DNA from: Nannocystis sp. RBIL2
Lineage (GTDB): Bacteria > Myxococcota_A > Polyangia > Nannocystales > Nannocystaceae
Direction: 5' to 3'
DNA length: 64,000 bases
Assembly: GCF_026626745.1 (NCBI RefSeq)
Contig: NZ_JAPNJW010000002.1
Coordinates: forward strand, 2,070,151 to 2,134,150
In this document: positions 33,920 to 41,744 of the stretch, in pieces
Position numbering within the stretch: position 1 is the first letter of the stretch
Layout of the letters: each line of letters begins with the position of its first letter
The notes under the pieces: generated by a model
The model's database searches: none
Told to the model about the DNA's origin: nothing
What the model saw: the letters and a program-made list of their open reading frames with translations, nothing else
Translations under genes and position numbers: made by a program

Positions 33920-35794
33920 TCACGCGGTCGCCCGCGCCCCGCGGTACAGGAAGAAGCAGATCGCCAGCACCAGCGCCAGCGTCGCCAGCTCGCCGAGCTC
34001 GCCGCCGAGCAGCGGCGGGGCCTTCTTCGGCACCAGGCCCGCGACCACCAGCCCGGCCACCAGCACCCCGGCCAGGCCCTCGCCGGCGACCACGCCCGCG
34101 GCCGCCAGGATCCCAGTGCGGGCCTCGCCCTCGGCCGGGCGGCCACGCTCGGACAGCGCGCGCACGCAGCCGCCGAGGAAGATCGGCAGCATCGACGCGA
34201 TCGGCAGGTACACCCCGATCGCGAACGCCAGGCCCGACACCCCGCACAGCATCGCCGCGCCGGAGATCCCCGCCCCCGTGGCGACCAGGCCCCACGGCAG
34301 CTCGCCGCTCAGCACGCCCTCGATGATCGTCTTCATCAGGGTCGCCTGCGGGGCCGCCAGCTCCTTGCCGCCGAAGCCGTAGCTCGACAGCAGCAGCACC
34401 GTCCCGGCCACCACCCAGCAGGCGCACGCCGCCCCGATCAGCTGCCCGAGCTGCTGCCACGCCGGCGTCGCGCCGACCAGGTAGCCCGTCTTCAGGTCCT
34501 GCGAGATGTCGCCGGCCTTCGACGTCGCCACCGCCACCACCGTCCCGACCGTCAGCACCGCCGCCCGCGCCCCGAGGTCGTCCCAGCCGAGCGCCGCGAA
34601 CACTGCCGCGGTGCCGAGCAGCGTCACCAGAGTGATGCCTGACGTCGGCTGCGACGACACCCCGACGATGCCGACGATCCGGGCCGCCACCGCCACCGAC
34701 AGCAGCCCGAACACCGCCACCCCGAGCGCGCACACCAGGCGGGCCAAGAACCCGAGATCGCCGGCGATGAGCCCGGGCACCAGCGCGACCGCGGCGATCA
34801 CCACCGCGATGGCCGCGGCGATGAAGCTGCCCGGCAGGTCGCGGTCGGTCGCGCTGGCGGTCGCCTTCTCACCTGTCTCTTTGCGCATGCCCCTTGCGAC
34901 AGATACGAACGCGCCTGCCATCATGGGCATGTTCCGAAGGACAGTCAGGATCCCCGCCGTCGCCACCGCCCCGGCGCCGATGTAGCGGATGTACTGGCGC
35001 CAGATCTGCGACGCGTCCATCTGCGCGATCGTCAGCTCGCGCTCCGGGTAGAGCGGCCCGGGCAGGCCCGCGCCGATCCACGCGATCAGCGGGATCAGGG
35101 CCAGCGACGACACTACCGCCCCGGCCACCACCACCGCCGCCTGGCGGTAGCCGAGGATGAAGCCGACGGCCAGCAGCGCGGGCGCGAACTCCAGCGCCAC
35201 TTCGGCCTTGGGCAGCAGCGGCACCGCAGCGCCCGCCTCGCTCGGCACCGCGAACAGCAGCGCCACCAGCAGCTTCATGCCCGCGCCGACGGCCATGCCG
35301 CGGAAGATCCACGCGCTCCCGCTCGCGCTGGTGGTCGTCGCCCGCAGCACCTCGGCGCACGCGCGGCCCTCGGGGTACGGCAGCTCGCCGTGGCCGTCGA
35401 CGATCAGCATGCGCCGCAGCGGGATCATCGCCGCCAGCCCGAGCACCCCGCCGAGCAGGGCCAGCAGCGCGATCTGCCAGAACGGCGGCGCCATGCCCCA
35501 CAGGAACAGCGCCGGGATGGTGAAGATCGTGCCGGTCGCCAGCGACGTCGAGGCCGAGCCGATCGTCTGCGACAGGTTGGCCTCGAGCAGGCTGGCGCGC
35601 CCGCGCAGCAGCGCCACGGTCATCACCGACGCCGGGATCGACGCCGACACGGTCATGCCGACCTTGAGCCCGAGGTAGGCGTTGGCGGCCCCGAACACGA
35701 CCCCCAGAGCGACGCCGGTGACGACCGCGCGGACCGTGAACTCGCGCAAGGATGGCGGGGTACTCGTCGAGGCAGTCACGGCGAGCCTCAGCAA
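33920..35794 (-). CDS. OPT-family oligopeptide transporter
   Basis: This 624-residue protein has about 14-16 transmembrane segments. It matches the OPT superfamily in prokaryotic form: the N-terminal VFGAANAYLGLKVGMTVSASIPA motif, a long loop with GELPYPEG, and further helices including KAGDISQDLKTGYLVGATP. Substrates are oligopeptides or metal chelates; not readable here. The start is TTG 35794, with GTG 35779 equally possible. A five-unit CATG-14 array (34872-34941) encodes the loop NMPMMAGAFVSVARGMRKETG. Confidence 0.88.
   Translation of the reverse strand: MLRLAVTASTSTPPSLREFTVRAVVTGVALGVVFGAANAYLGLKVGMTVSASIPASVMTVALLRGRASLLEANLSQTIGSASTSLATGTIFTIPALFLWGMAPPFWQIALLALLGGVLGLAAMIPLRRMLIVDGHGELPYPEGRACAEVLRATTTSASGSAWIFRGMAVGAGMKLLVALLFAVPSEAGAAVPLLPKAEVALEFAPALLAVGFILGYRQAAVVVAGAVVSSLALIPLIAWIGAGLPGPLYPERELTIAQMDASQIWRQYIRYIGAGAVATAGILTVLRNMPMMAGAFVSVARGMRKETGEKATASATDRDLPGSFIAAAIAVVIAAVALVPGLIAGDLGFLARLVCALGVAVFGLLSVAVAARIVGIVGVSSQPTSGITLVTLLGTAAVFAALGWDDLGARAAVLTVGTVVAVATSKAGDISQDLKTGYLVGATPAWQQLGQLIGAACACWVVAGTVLLLSSYGFGGKELAAPQATLMKTIIEGVLSGELPWGLVATGAGISGAAMLCGVSGLAFAIGVYLPIASMLPIFLGGCVRALSERGRPAEGEARTGILAAAGVVAGEGLAGVLVAGLVVAGLVPKKAPPLLGGELGELATLALVLAICFFLYRGARATA
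34872..34955. repeat. Five to six CATG-14-type units inside the OPT gene
   Basis: Starts at 34872 (CCTG), 34886 (CATG), 34900 (CAGA), 34914 (CCTG), 34928 (CATG) and 34942 (CAGT) keep the 14-bp register for 70-84 bp inside a transporter gene. Some units are decayed. Confidence 0.75.
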
Positions 35795-35967
35795 TACCAG
35801 ACGTCCCGCGGGCGGCGAAAGCCGGCCCGAGCCCTGTCTGCGGCCCGGGCCCGGGCTTCACCAAGCTATGGAGCGCGTGTTCACCGGCCGGCCCTCCGAC
35901 AGACGCTTCGCAGGACGGCAGGTCGCCCACACGCAGCCGCCGCCATGACGGCCCGGGCCTCCCGCTT

Positions 35968-36627
35968 TCACAGCCCTGAGAAGAAGCTGCGCGGGTCCTC
36001 GCCGCGGCGGTCGCGGGCCCAGCGGAGCCGCTGGCGGCGCCACGGCATCAGATCGATCCGCTGCGGCGCCCGCCAGTGGCCCTCGTGGGCTCGCTGCAGC
36101 AGCGGCGCGATCGCCAGCGGGTACTCGATCGGCGTCCGGCAGATCCACGCCACGCCTGTCCCGAAGGCCAGGCGCAGCTCCCACAGCGCGGCCGCCCGCC
36201 GCGACTCCCCGAGCCATGGCACCGGCTCGTCGACGCGGACGCTCAGCCCGCGCAGGCGGTCGCGCAGCAGCAGCGGCGCGCCCGGCCAGACCTCGAAGAT
36301 CCCCGCCTGCGTCGTCGCCAGCAGTCGGTACAGCGGCGTCGGCTCGATCCCCGGCACCCGGCCCGTCGCCGCCCGCCAGGCCCACGTGTCGCCCGGCGCC
36401 GCGCCCGGCGGCTCCGCGTCGCACAGCGCCCAGTCGACGCGCGCCGCGGCCAGCGCCTCGTGGCCGCTGTCGACCGACGTGTGCACCCCCACCTCGCGGT
36501 CCCACCGCTCGAGCAGCGGCGCCGCTCGCCGGGCCCCGTCGCGCCCGCCGAACACCCGCTCGCCGAGCTCGTCGAGCGCCGCCGACAGGCGCACCCGGCC
36601 CATGTCCTCGGGGACAGGCGCGCTCAC
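35968..36627 (-). CDS. Hypothetical protein, 219 residues
   Basis: The GTG 36627 start gives 219 residues; ATG 36603, in a repeat unit, would remove the first eight. Composition is Arg/Trp-rich with many Leu, no signal peptide and no transmembrane helix. A conserved-looking core is RDRLRGLSVRVDEP and an end FFSGL. I do not recognise a family. The 173-bp gap to the OPT gene holds nothing obvious. Internal CATG-14-type unit at 36156. Confidence 0.6.
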   Translation of the reverse strand: MSAPVPEDMGRVRLSAALDELGERVFGGRDGARRAAPLLERWDREVGVHTSVDSGHEALAAARVDWALCDAEPPGAAPGDTWAWRAATGRVPGIEPTPLYRLLATTQAGIFEVWPGAPLLLRDRLRGLSVRVDEPVPWLGESRRAAALWELRLAFGTGVAWICRTPIEYPLAIAPLLQRAHEGHWRAPQRIDLMPWRRQRLRWARDRRGEDPRSFFSGL

Positions 36628-36720
36628 CCGCGCCTCCCGGCGAGCGCTCGGCTGGCCTTTAGAACAGGCACGGCCGCGCGCGAGCGGACCGCCGCGCCCC
36701 CGCCGAACCCGCCGTCCCTA

Positions 36721-36804
36721 CCTGCCCCGCAGGACATGTCCCCTCAGCCCTGTCCCTCGCGTCCTGCCCTGGCGAACATGTCCTCGCGGACCTGCTCGCT
36801 TCAG
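36721..36804. repeat. Six CATG-14 units ending at the carA stop
   Basis: Units at 36721, 36735, 36749, 36763, 36777 and 36791, mixing CCTG and CATG forms in exact register. The last unit runs into the carA stop codon at 36801. Confidence 0.88.
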
Positions 36805-37988
36805 GCGCGCTCGCGGCGGAGGCGGCGGACCTGGGCGACGAAGCCGGCCAGCAGGTCGGTGGCGTCGTTGGGCCCGGGGCCGGCCTCGGGGTGGTACTGG
36901 ACCGAGCCGATCGGGCGGCCGCGGACGCGCAGGCCGGCGCAGGTCTTGTCGAACAGGTTGAGGTGGGTGAGCGTCGCGCTGGCGCCGAGCGACGCCGGGT
37001 CGACCGCGAAGCCGTGGTTCTGCGACGTGATCGCCACCTTCTTGTCGTCCTCGTTGCGGACCGGGTGGTTGCCGCCGTGGTGGCCGAACTTCATCTTGAA
37101 GGTCCGGCCGCCGAGCGCCAGCGCCAGCAGCTGGTGGCCGAGGCACACCCCGAACACCGGCGGCAGCCCCTGCGCGGCCAGCAGGTCGCGCAGCTCGGCG
37201 ATCACCGCCGTCGCCGCGGCCGGGTCGCCGGGCCCGTTGCTGAGCAGGATCCCGTCGGGCCGCATCGCCAGCACCGCGCTCGCCGGCGTGCTCGCCGGCA
37301 CCACCGTCACCCGGGCGCCGGCGTCGCGCAGGCGGCGGAGGATGCTGAGCTTGATCCCGTAGTCCCACGCCACCACGTGCACGTCGGCCGGCGGCGCCGC
37401 GTGCTCCCAGCTCGGCTGGTCCCACGCGTACGGCGTCCGCGTCGTCACCCGGCCGGTCAGATCCTGGCCCTCCATCGACGGCGCCGAGCGGGCCAGCGCC
37501 AGCAACTTCTCGACGTCGTCGTGCTCGCTCGACAGCGCCGCCATCACCGACCCGCGGTCGCGCAGGTGGCGGGTCAGCGCCCGCGTGTCGACCTCGGCCA
37601 GCCCCGGCAGGCCCTTGCGCGCCAGATAGCTGCCCAGGTCCTCCTGCGCGCGCCAGTTCGAGACCACCGGCGACAGCGCGCGGACGACCAGGCCCGCGCA
37701 GCCGTGCTCGCGCGACTCCTCGTCGTCGGCGTTGACGCCGACGTTGCCGACCTCCGACACCGTGAGGCACACCAGCTGGCCGGTGTACGACGGGTCGGTG
37801 ACGATCTCCTGGTAGCCCGTCAGCGACGTGTTGAACACCACCTCGCCGACCACGGTCGTCGCGGCGCCGAAGCCGAGCCCGCGGAACACCCGGCCGTCGG
37901 CCAGGACCAGCGCGCCCGGGCGCGCGGCGGGGCCGGCGGCGGTGAGCGGACGAGCGGCGAGGTCGGGGCGGGCTGTTGCTTGGGTCAT
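36801..37988 (-). CDS. carA: Carbamoyl-phosphate synthase small subunit
   Basis: This 395-residue class I glutamine amidotransferase subunit provides ammonia for carbamoyl phosphate (pyrimidine and arginine synthesis). The N-terminal domain has NTSLTGYQEIVTDPSY; the C-terminal glutaminase domain has the catalytic Cys in VFGVCLGHQ and the His-Glu pair in QYHPEAGPGP. The gene starts 19 bp after pyrB on the same strand, so the two form a pyrimidine operon. Its ATG is the CATG of a repeat unit (37986). The large subunit is not in the window. Confidence 0.95.
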   Translation of the reverse strand: MTQATARPDLAARPLTAAGPAARPGALVLADGRVFRGLGFGAATTVVGEVVFNTSLTGYQEIVTDPSYTGQLVCLTVSEVGNVGVNADDEESREHGCAGLVVRALSPVVSNWRAQEDLGSYLARKGLPGLAEVDTRALTRHLRDRGSVMAALSSEHDDVEKLLALARSAPSMEGQDLTGRVTTRTPYAWDQPSWEHAAPPADVHVVAWDYGIKLSILRRLRDAGARVTVVPASTPASAVLAMRPDGILLSNGPGDPAAATAVIAELRDLLAAQGLPPVFGVCLGHQLLALALGGRTFKMKFGHHGGNHPVRNEDDKKVAITSQNHGFAVDPASLGASATLTHLNLFDKTCAGLRVRGRPIGSVQYHPEAGPGPNDATDLLAGFVAQVRRLRRERA

Positions 37989-38013
37989 GGTCCTCCAGAC
38001 ATGTTCTTCAGAG
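37986..38013. repeat. Two CATG-14 units in the pyrB-carA junction
   Basis: Units at 37986 and 38000, followed by CAGC at 38014. They cover the carA start codon, the 19-bp gap and the pyrB stop, so a hairpin here could influence carA translation. Confidence 0.8.
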
Positions 38014-39012
38014 CAGCTCGACGCCGCAGGCGCGCGCCAGCACGGCCATGCGGACCGCCACGCCGAGGGTGACCTGGCGGAGGATCCGGCTGTGCGGGCC
38101 GTCGGCGACCGCGTCGGCGATCTCGACGCCGCGGTTGATCGGGCCCGGGTGCATCACGATCGCCCCGGGTGCGAGAAGGCCGAGGCGCGCGGGCGTCAGC
38201 CCCCAGGCGGCGTGATAGCTCGGCGCGTCCGGGATCGCCACGTCGGCGCCGAGGCGCTCCCGCTGGATCCGCAGCATCACCGCCACGTCGGCCCCCGCGA
38301 GCGCGTCGTCGAGGGTCGGCGCCACCGTCGCCCCCAGGCGCGCGGCGAGCTCGGGCGGCGCCAGGTCGCCCGGCCCCGCGACCACGCAGTGGGCCCCGAG
38401 AGTGCGGAACAGCTGCAGGTCCGAGTGCGCCACCCGGCCGTGGCGGACATCGCCGCAGACCGCCACGCGCAGCCCGGTCATCGCCCCTTGCGTCGGCGCG
38501 CGGCCGAACGCCTCGAGGATCGTCAGCGCGTCGAGCAGCGCCTGCGTCGGGTGCTCGTTGACGCCGTCGCCGGCGTTGACGACGCGGGCGCGCATGACCT
38601 CGGTCCAGGCGCGCGGGACCCCGTCGCGGCGGTCGCGGACGACCACCGCGTCGAAGCCCATCGCGTCGAGGTTCTCCAGCGCGTCGCGCTCGGTCTCCCC
38701 CTTGCTGGCCGAGCTGGCGGCGTCCTGCACGAAGTGGACGACCTCGGCGCCGAGCCGGCGCGCCGCGACCTCGAAGCTGAGGCGGGTGCGCGTGCTCGGC
38801 TCGGAGAACACGCTCAAGATCTGGGCCCCGCGGAGGATCGGCAGCTCGCGGGCCCCGGTGCCCTCGGCGAGCGGCAGGACGCGGGTGGCCGCGGCGAGCA
38901 CGGCGCAGGCCTCTGCGGGCGACAGGTCGGCGATCTCGCACAGGTCGCGGCCGGGACGACGACCCCGCCGCGTTGCCGCGCCCCCGTCGCCGCTGTCGCC
39001 TGCGCGGTGCAT
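38008..39012 (-). CDS. pyrB: Aspartate carbamoyltransferase catalytic subunit
   Basis: This 334-residue enzyme joins carbamoyl phosphate and aspartate in pyrimidine synthesis. It has the carbamoyl-phosphate motif SEPSTRTRLSFE, DGVNEHPTQALLD, and the aspartate-binding end HPGPINRGVEI. The start ATG 39012 is chosen over 39069 because it begins close to the usual N-terminus and is preceded by a plausible gap. Upstream of carA in one operon. No regulatory subunit (pyrI) is seen nearby. Confidence 0.94.
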   Translation of the reverse strand: MHRAGDSGDGGAATRRGRRPGRDLCEIADLSPAEACAVLAAATRVLPLAEGTGARELPILRGAQILSVFSEPSTRTRLSFEVAARRLGAEVVHFVQDAASSASKGETERDALENLDAMGFDAVVVRDRRDGVPRAWTEVMRARVVNAGDGVNEHPTQALLDALTILEAFGRAPTQGAMTGLRVAVCGDVRHGRVAHSDLQLFRTLGAHCVVAGPGDLAPPELAARLGATVAPTLDDALAGADVAVMLRIQRERLGADVAIPDAPSYHAAWGLTPARLGLLAPGAIVMHPGPINRGVEIADAVADGPHSRILRQVTLGVAVRMAVLARACGVELL

Positions 39013-39143
39013 CGCCCTACCTGGCGCGGAGGGATAGCGCCGGCCCGCGCGTCGCGTCAACCCGCGCACCCCCTCGCGCCCGGACCGCGGCGGTGCCCTG
39101 GCTCACCTGCCTGTCACTCCTGGTACCCTGCGCCCAGGGCCCC

Positions 39144-39962
39144 ATGGACCGCGAACCCTCCGTCACCCGCGCCGCCGTCCTTCTCATCGGCAACGAGCTC
39201 CTCAGCGGCAAGATCCGCGACCAGAACGGCCACGAGCTGGCGAAGATGATGCGCCGGCGAGGGATCCGCCTGGTCGAGATGTGCACCGTCGAGGACGACC
39301 TCGGCGGCATCGGCGAGGCGCTGCTGCGCCTGCTCGCCCGCGTCCCGCTGGTGTTCACCAGCGGCGGCGTCGGGCCCACCCACGACGACGTGACGATGGA
39401 GGCGATCGCGCGGGCCATCGGCCGCCCGCTGCGACGCGACCCCGAGATGGAGCGGACCCTGCGCGCGCACTTCGGCGAGCGGATCACCGAGGCCGCGCTG
39501 AAGATGGCCGACCTGCCGGAGGGCACCGCGCTGACGGCCGCCCGCGGCTGGCCGGTGATGCGGATCGACCTGCCCGCCGGTGCGCAGGCGAGTGCGCGGC
39601 GGATCTACGTGTTGCCGGGCATCCCGGAGCTGTGCCGGGCCAAGATCGAGGCGCTCGAGAAGATCCCCGGCGAGCTGCCCGACGCCGGTGGTTGGGCGCT
39701 GGAGACCCTGCACACGGAGATGGACGAGTCCGACCTGGCGGCCAGCTTGAACCGGGTCGTGGCCGACTATCCGGACGTCGAGATCGGGTCCTATCCGCGC
39801 TGGCTGAGCGGCGACGACGGGCGGCTGCGCTGCGTCGTGCGCGTGACCTTTGAGGCCATCGGCGAGCACGCCGGGCGAGCGGGCGAGGCTCGGGACGCCC
39901 TCGCGCGGGCGCTCGGCGACGCGGCCGTCCTGGCGGTGCCGGCGGACGGCGCGCTCTTGTGA
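39144..39962 (+). CDS. CinA/molybdopterin-binding domain protein
   Basis: This 272-residue protein is read from ATG 39144. It has the MoCF-biosynthesis-like fold of the CinA N-terminus: GNELLSGKIRDQNGHELA, VFTSGGVGPTHDDVTMEAIA and LPGIPELCRAKIEAL. The C-terminal deamidase domain of full CinA is absent. Members with only this domain include FAD pyrophosphatases or synthase-like proteins. Divergent from pyrB with 131 bp between starts. Confidence 0.85.
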   Translation: MDREPSVTRAAVLLIGNELLSGKIRDQNGHELAKMMRRRGIRLVEMCTVEDDLGGIGEALLRLLARVPLVFTSGGVGPTHDDVTMEAIARAIGRPLRRDPEMERTLRAHFGERITEAALKMADLPEGTALTAARGWPVMRIDLPAGAQASARRIYVLPGIPELCRAKIEALEKIPGELPDAGGWALETLHTEMDESDLAASLNRVVADYPDVEIGSYPRWLSGDDGRLRCVVRVTFEAIGEHAGRAGEARDALARALGDAAVLAVPADGALL

Positions 39963-40001
39963 CCATCCCTCCGCCGAAAGTTCCGTGCTAGCTTCCGGGC
40001 C

Positions 40002-40523
40002 ATGCGCCGCAGCCTGACCGCGCTCTTCTTCACCAGCGCATTGCTGGCCGTCCCTGGATGCAGCCAGCCCAAGAAGGACCTGTTGGCGCTCCCCGCGGCC
40101 TACGACCCGCAGGGCGCCGACCTCACCTTTAACAAGAAGAACCTGGAGAGCTTCAACATGATGAAGCCCCAGGAGCGCGACGACTTCGTCAAGGCGCTGC
40201 AGGACAAGCCGGGCAGCTTCCGCGGGCAGGCGGTCACCGAGGCCGGCAACGGCATCGCGGCGGGCGTCGAGGGCTCCGAGCACGGCGCCTGGGAGACCTA
40301 CGCCCACGTCACCGAGCCGGTGCTGTTCGAGATCACGATCGACTACCGGATCTTCTCCACCGAAGAGCTCGGCCGGCCGCTCGGCCGCAACCTCCCGATC
40401 ACCTTCACTGGCACGCTCGTCGACCTGCGCTACGACGCGGAGGCGAAGCCGCGCAAGCTGACCATCCAGGTCAAGGCTGACGCGATGGAGCTGATCACCG
40501 ACAAGACGACCCCCGCGAGCTGA
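40002..40523 (+). CDS. Small lipoprotein
   Basis: This 173-residue protein has a lipoprotein signal (LLAVPGCSQ, Cys about 20), then a helix-rich segment (NMMKPQERDDFVKAL) and a beta-rich C-terminal half with an EITIDYRIF strand. No family recognised. It is followed 11 bp later by terC, so a shared transcript is likely. Confidence 0.75.
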   Translation: MRRSLTALFFTSALLAVPGCSQPKKDLLALPAAYDPQGADLTFNKKNLESFNMMKPQERDDFVKALQDKPGSFRGQAVTEAGNGIAAGVEGSEHGAWETYAHVTEPVLFEITIDYRIFSTEELGRPLGRNLPITFTGTLVDLRYDAEAKPRKLTIQVKADAMELITDKTTPAS

Positions 40524-40534
40524 GCGAGCCTCAT

Positions 40535-41503
40535 TTGTTTGAATCAGTCGGCTCACCCCTGACCTGGGGCGCATTCCTCGTCGGCATCCTCGTCCTGCTG
40601 GCGATCGACCTCGGGCTCTTCAACCGCAAGCCGCACCGCGTGTCGATGCGCGAGGCGCTGATGTGGTCGTGCATCTGGGTCGCGCTGAGCCTGGTCTTCA
40701 ACGGCTGGGTCTGGCACGCCTACGGCTCGGAGAAGGCGCTCGAGTTCCTCAGCGCCTACCTCATCGAGAAGGCGCTCTCGGTCGACAACATCTTCGTGTT
40801 CATCGTGCTGTTCCGCTACATGCGGGTGCAGCAGGAGTACATGCACCGGATCCTGTTCGCCGGGATCCTCGGCGCCTTGATCCTGCGCGGCATCTTCATC
40901 GTCGCCGGCCTGGCGCTGATCCAGATGTTCACGTTCTCGCTGTACCTGTTCGGCGGCTTCCTCGTGTTCACCGGCCTGCGCCTCCTGTTCGTGCGCGAGG
41001 GCGGCGAGGAGGAGCAGGGCCAGGACAATTGGGTCAAGCGCTGGGCCGAGCGCTACTTCCGCGTCACCAAGGACTTCCAGGGCCCGAAGTTCTTCGTCAG
41101 CCGCGACGGCAAGCGCTACGTGACGACCCTGTTCGTCACCCTGCTGATGGTCGAGACCGCCGACGTCGTGTTCGCGCTCGACTCGATCCCCGCGATCTTC
41201 GGCATCAGCACCGACCCGTTCATCGTCTTCACCAGCAACGTGTGCGCGGTGATGGGCCTGCGGGCGATGTTCTTCCTGCTGGAGAACGTGATCGACCGCT
41301 TCTGGCTGCTCAAGTACGGCCTCGGCCTGGTGCTCTCGTTCGTCGGCGTCAAGATGCTGCTCGGCGTCGGCTACCCGCCGCACCTCGAGCCGATCCACAT
41401 CCCCATCGGCATCTCCCTCGGGACCGTGTCGGCCCTCATCGGCGGCGCGATCACGTTGAGCCTGGTGTTCCCGCCGAGCCCCCCGCCCGAGCCGAACAAG
41501 TAG
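40535..41503 (+). CDS. TerC-family integral membrane protein (Alx-like)
   Basis: This 322-residue membrane protein has about 8-9 transmembrane helices. The hallmarks are ALSVDNIFVFIVLF in an early helix and ETADVVFALDSIPAIF in a later one, with conserved acidic residues inside the membrane. TerC/Alx proteins are linked to manganese export and to redox or pH stress; tellurite resistance is historical. The start codon is TTG at 40535, which aligns with the usual short N-terminus. The last residues are Pro-rich. Confidence 0.9.
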   Translation: MFESVGSPLTWGAFLVGILVLLAIDLGLFNRKPHRVSMREALMWSCIWVALSLVFNGWVWHAYGSEKALEFLSAYLIEKALSVDNIFVFIVLFRYMRVQQEYMHRILFAGILGALILRGIFIVAGLALIQMFTFSLYLFGGFLVFTGLRLLFVREGGEEEQGQDNWVKRWAERYFRVTKDFQGPKFFVSRDGKRYVTTLFVTLLMVETADVVFALDSIPAIFGISTDPFIVFTSNVCAVMGLRAMFFLLENVIDRFWLLKYGLGLVLSFVGVKMLLGVGYPPHLEPIHIPIGISLGTVSALIGGAITLSLVFPPSPPPEPNK

Positions 41504-41514
41504 GCCGGCCGGCG

Positions 41515-41542
41515 CCTGTCCGCCGGGACATGTCCGAAGCGC
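41515..41542. repeat. Two CATG-14 units after terC
   Basis: Units at 41515 (CCTG) and 41529 (CATG), then CAGC at 41543. They could serve as the terC terminator. The rest of the 241-bp gap to the next gene is GC-rich without a clear signal. Confidence 0.75.
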
Positions 41543-41744
41543 CAGCGCCAGCGCCCGCGCCCCGCGGACCCGCGCGTCGCACCCCGCACGTACCGCCACC
41601 GGCGCGCCATCGTCCTGAGGAGCACGAGCGCGCGCCGCTCCGCCGCAGACGTCGTCCGACCCGGCTCGCCGGTGGCCGGCCGCGACGCCTCATTCGTCAC
41701 GCGCCCGCCCGGAACCCATACGAGGCGCCACTGTCTGAGCCGGC

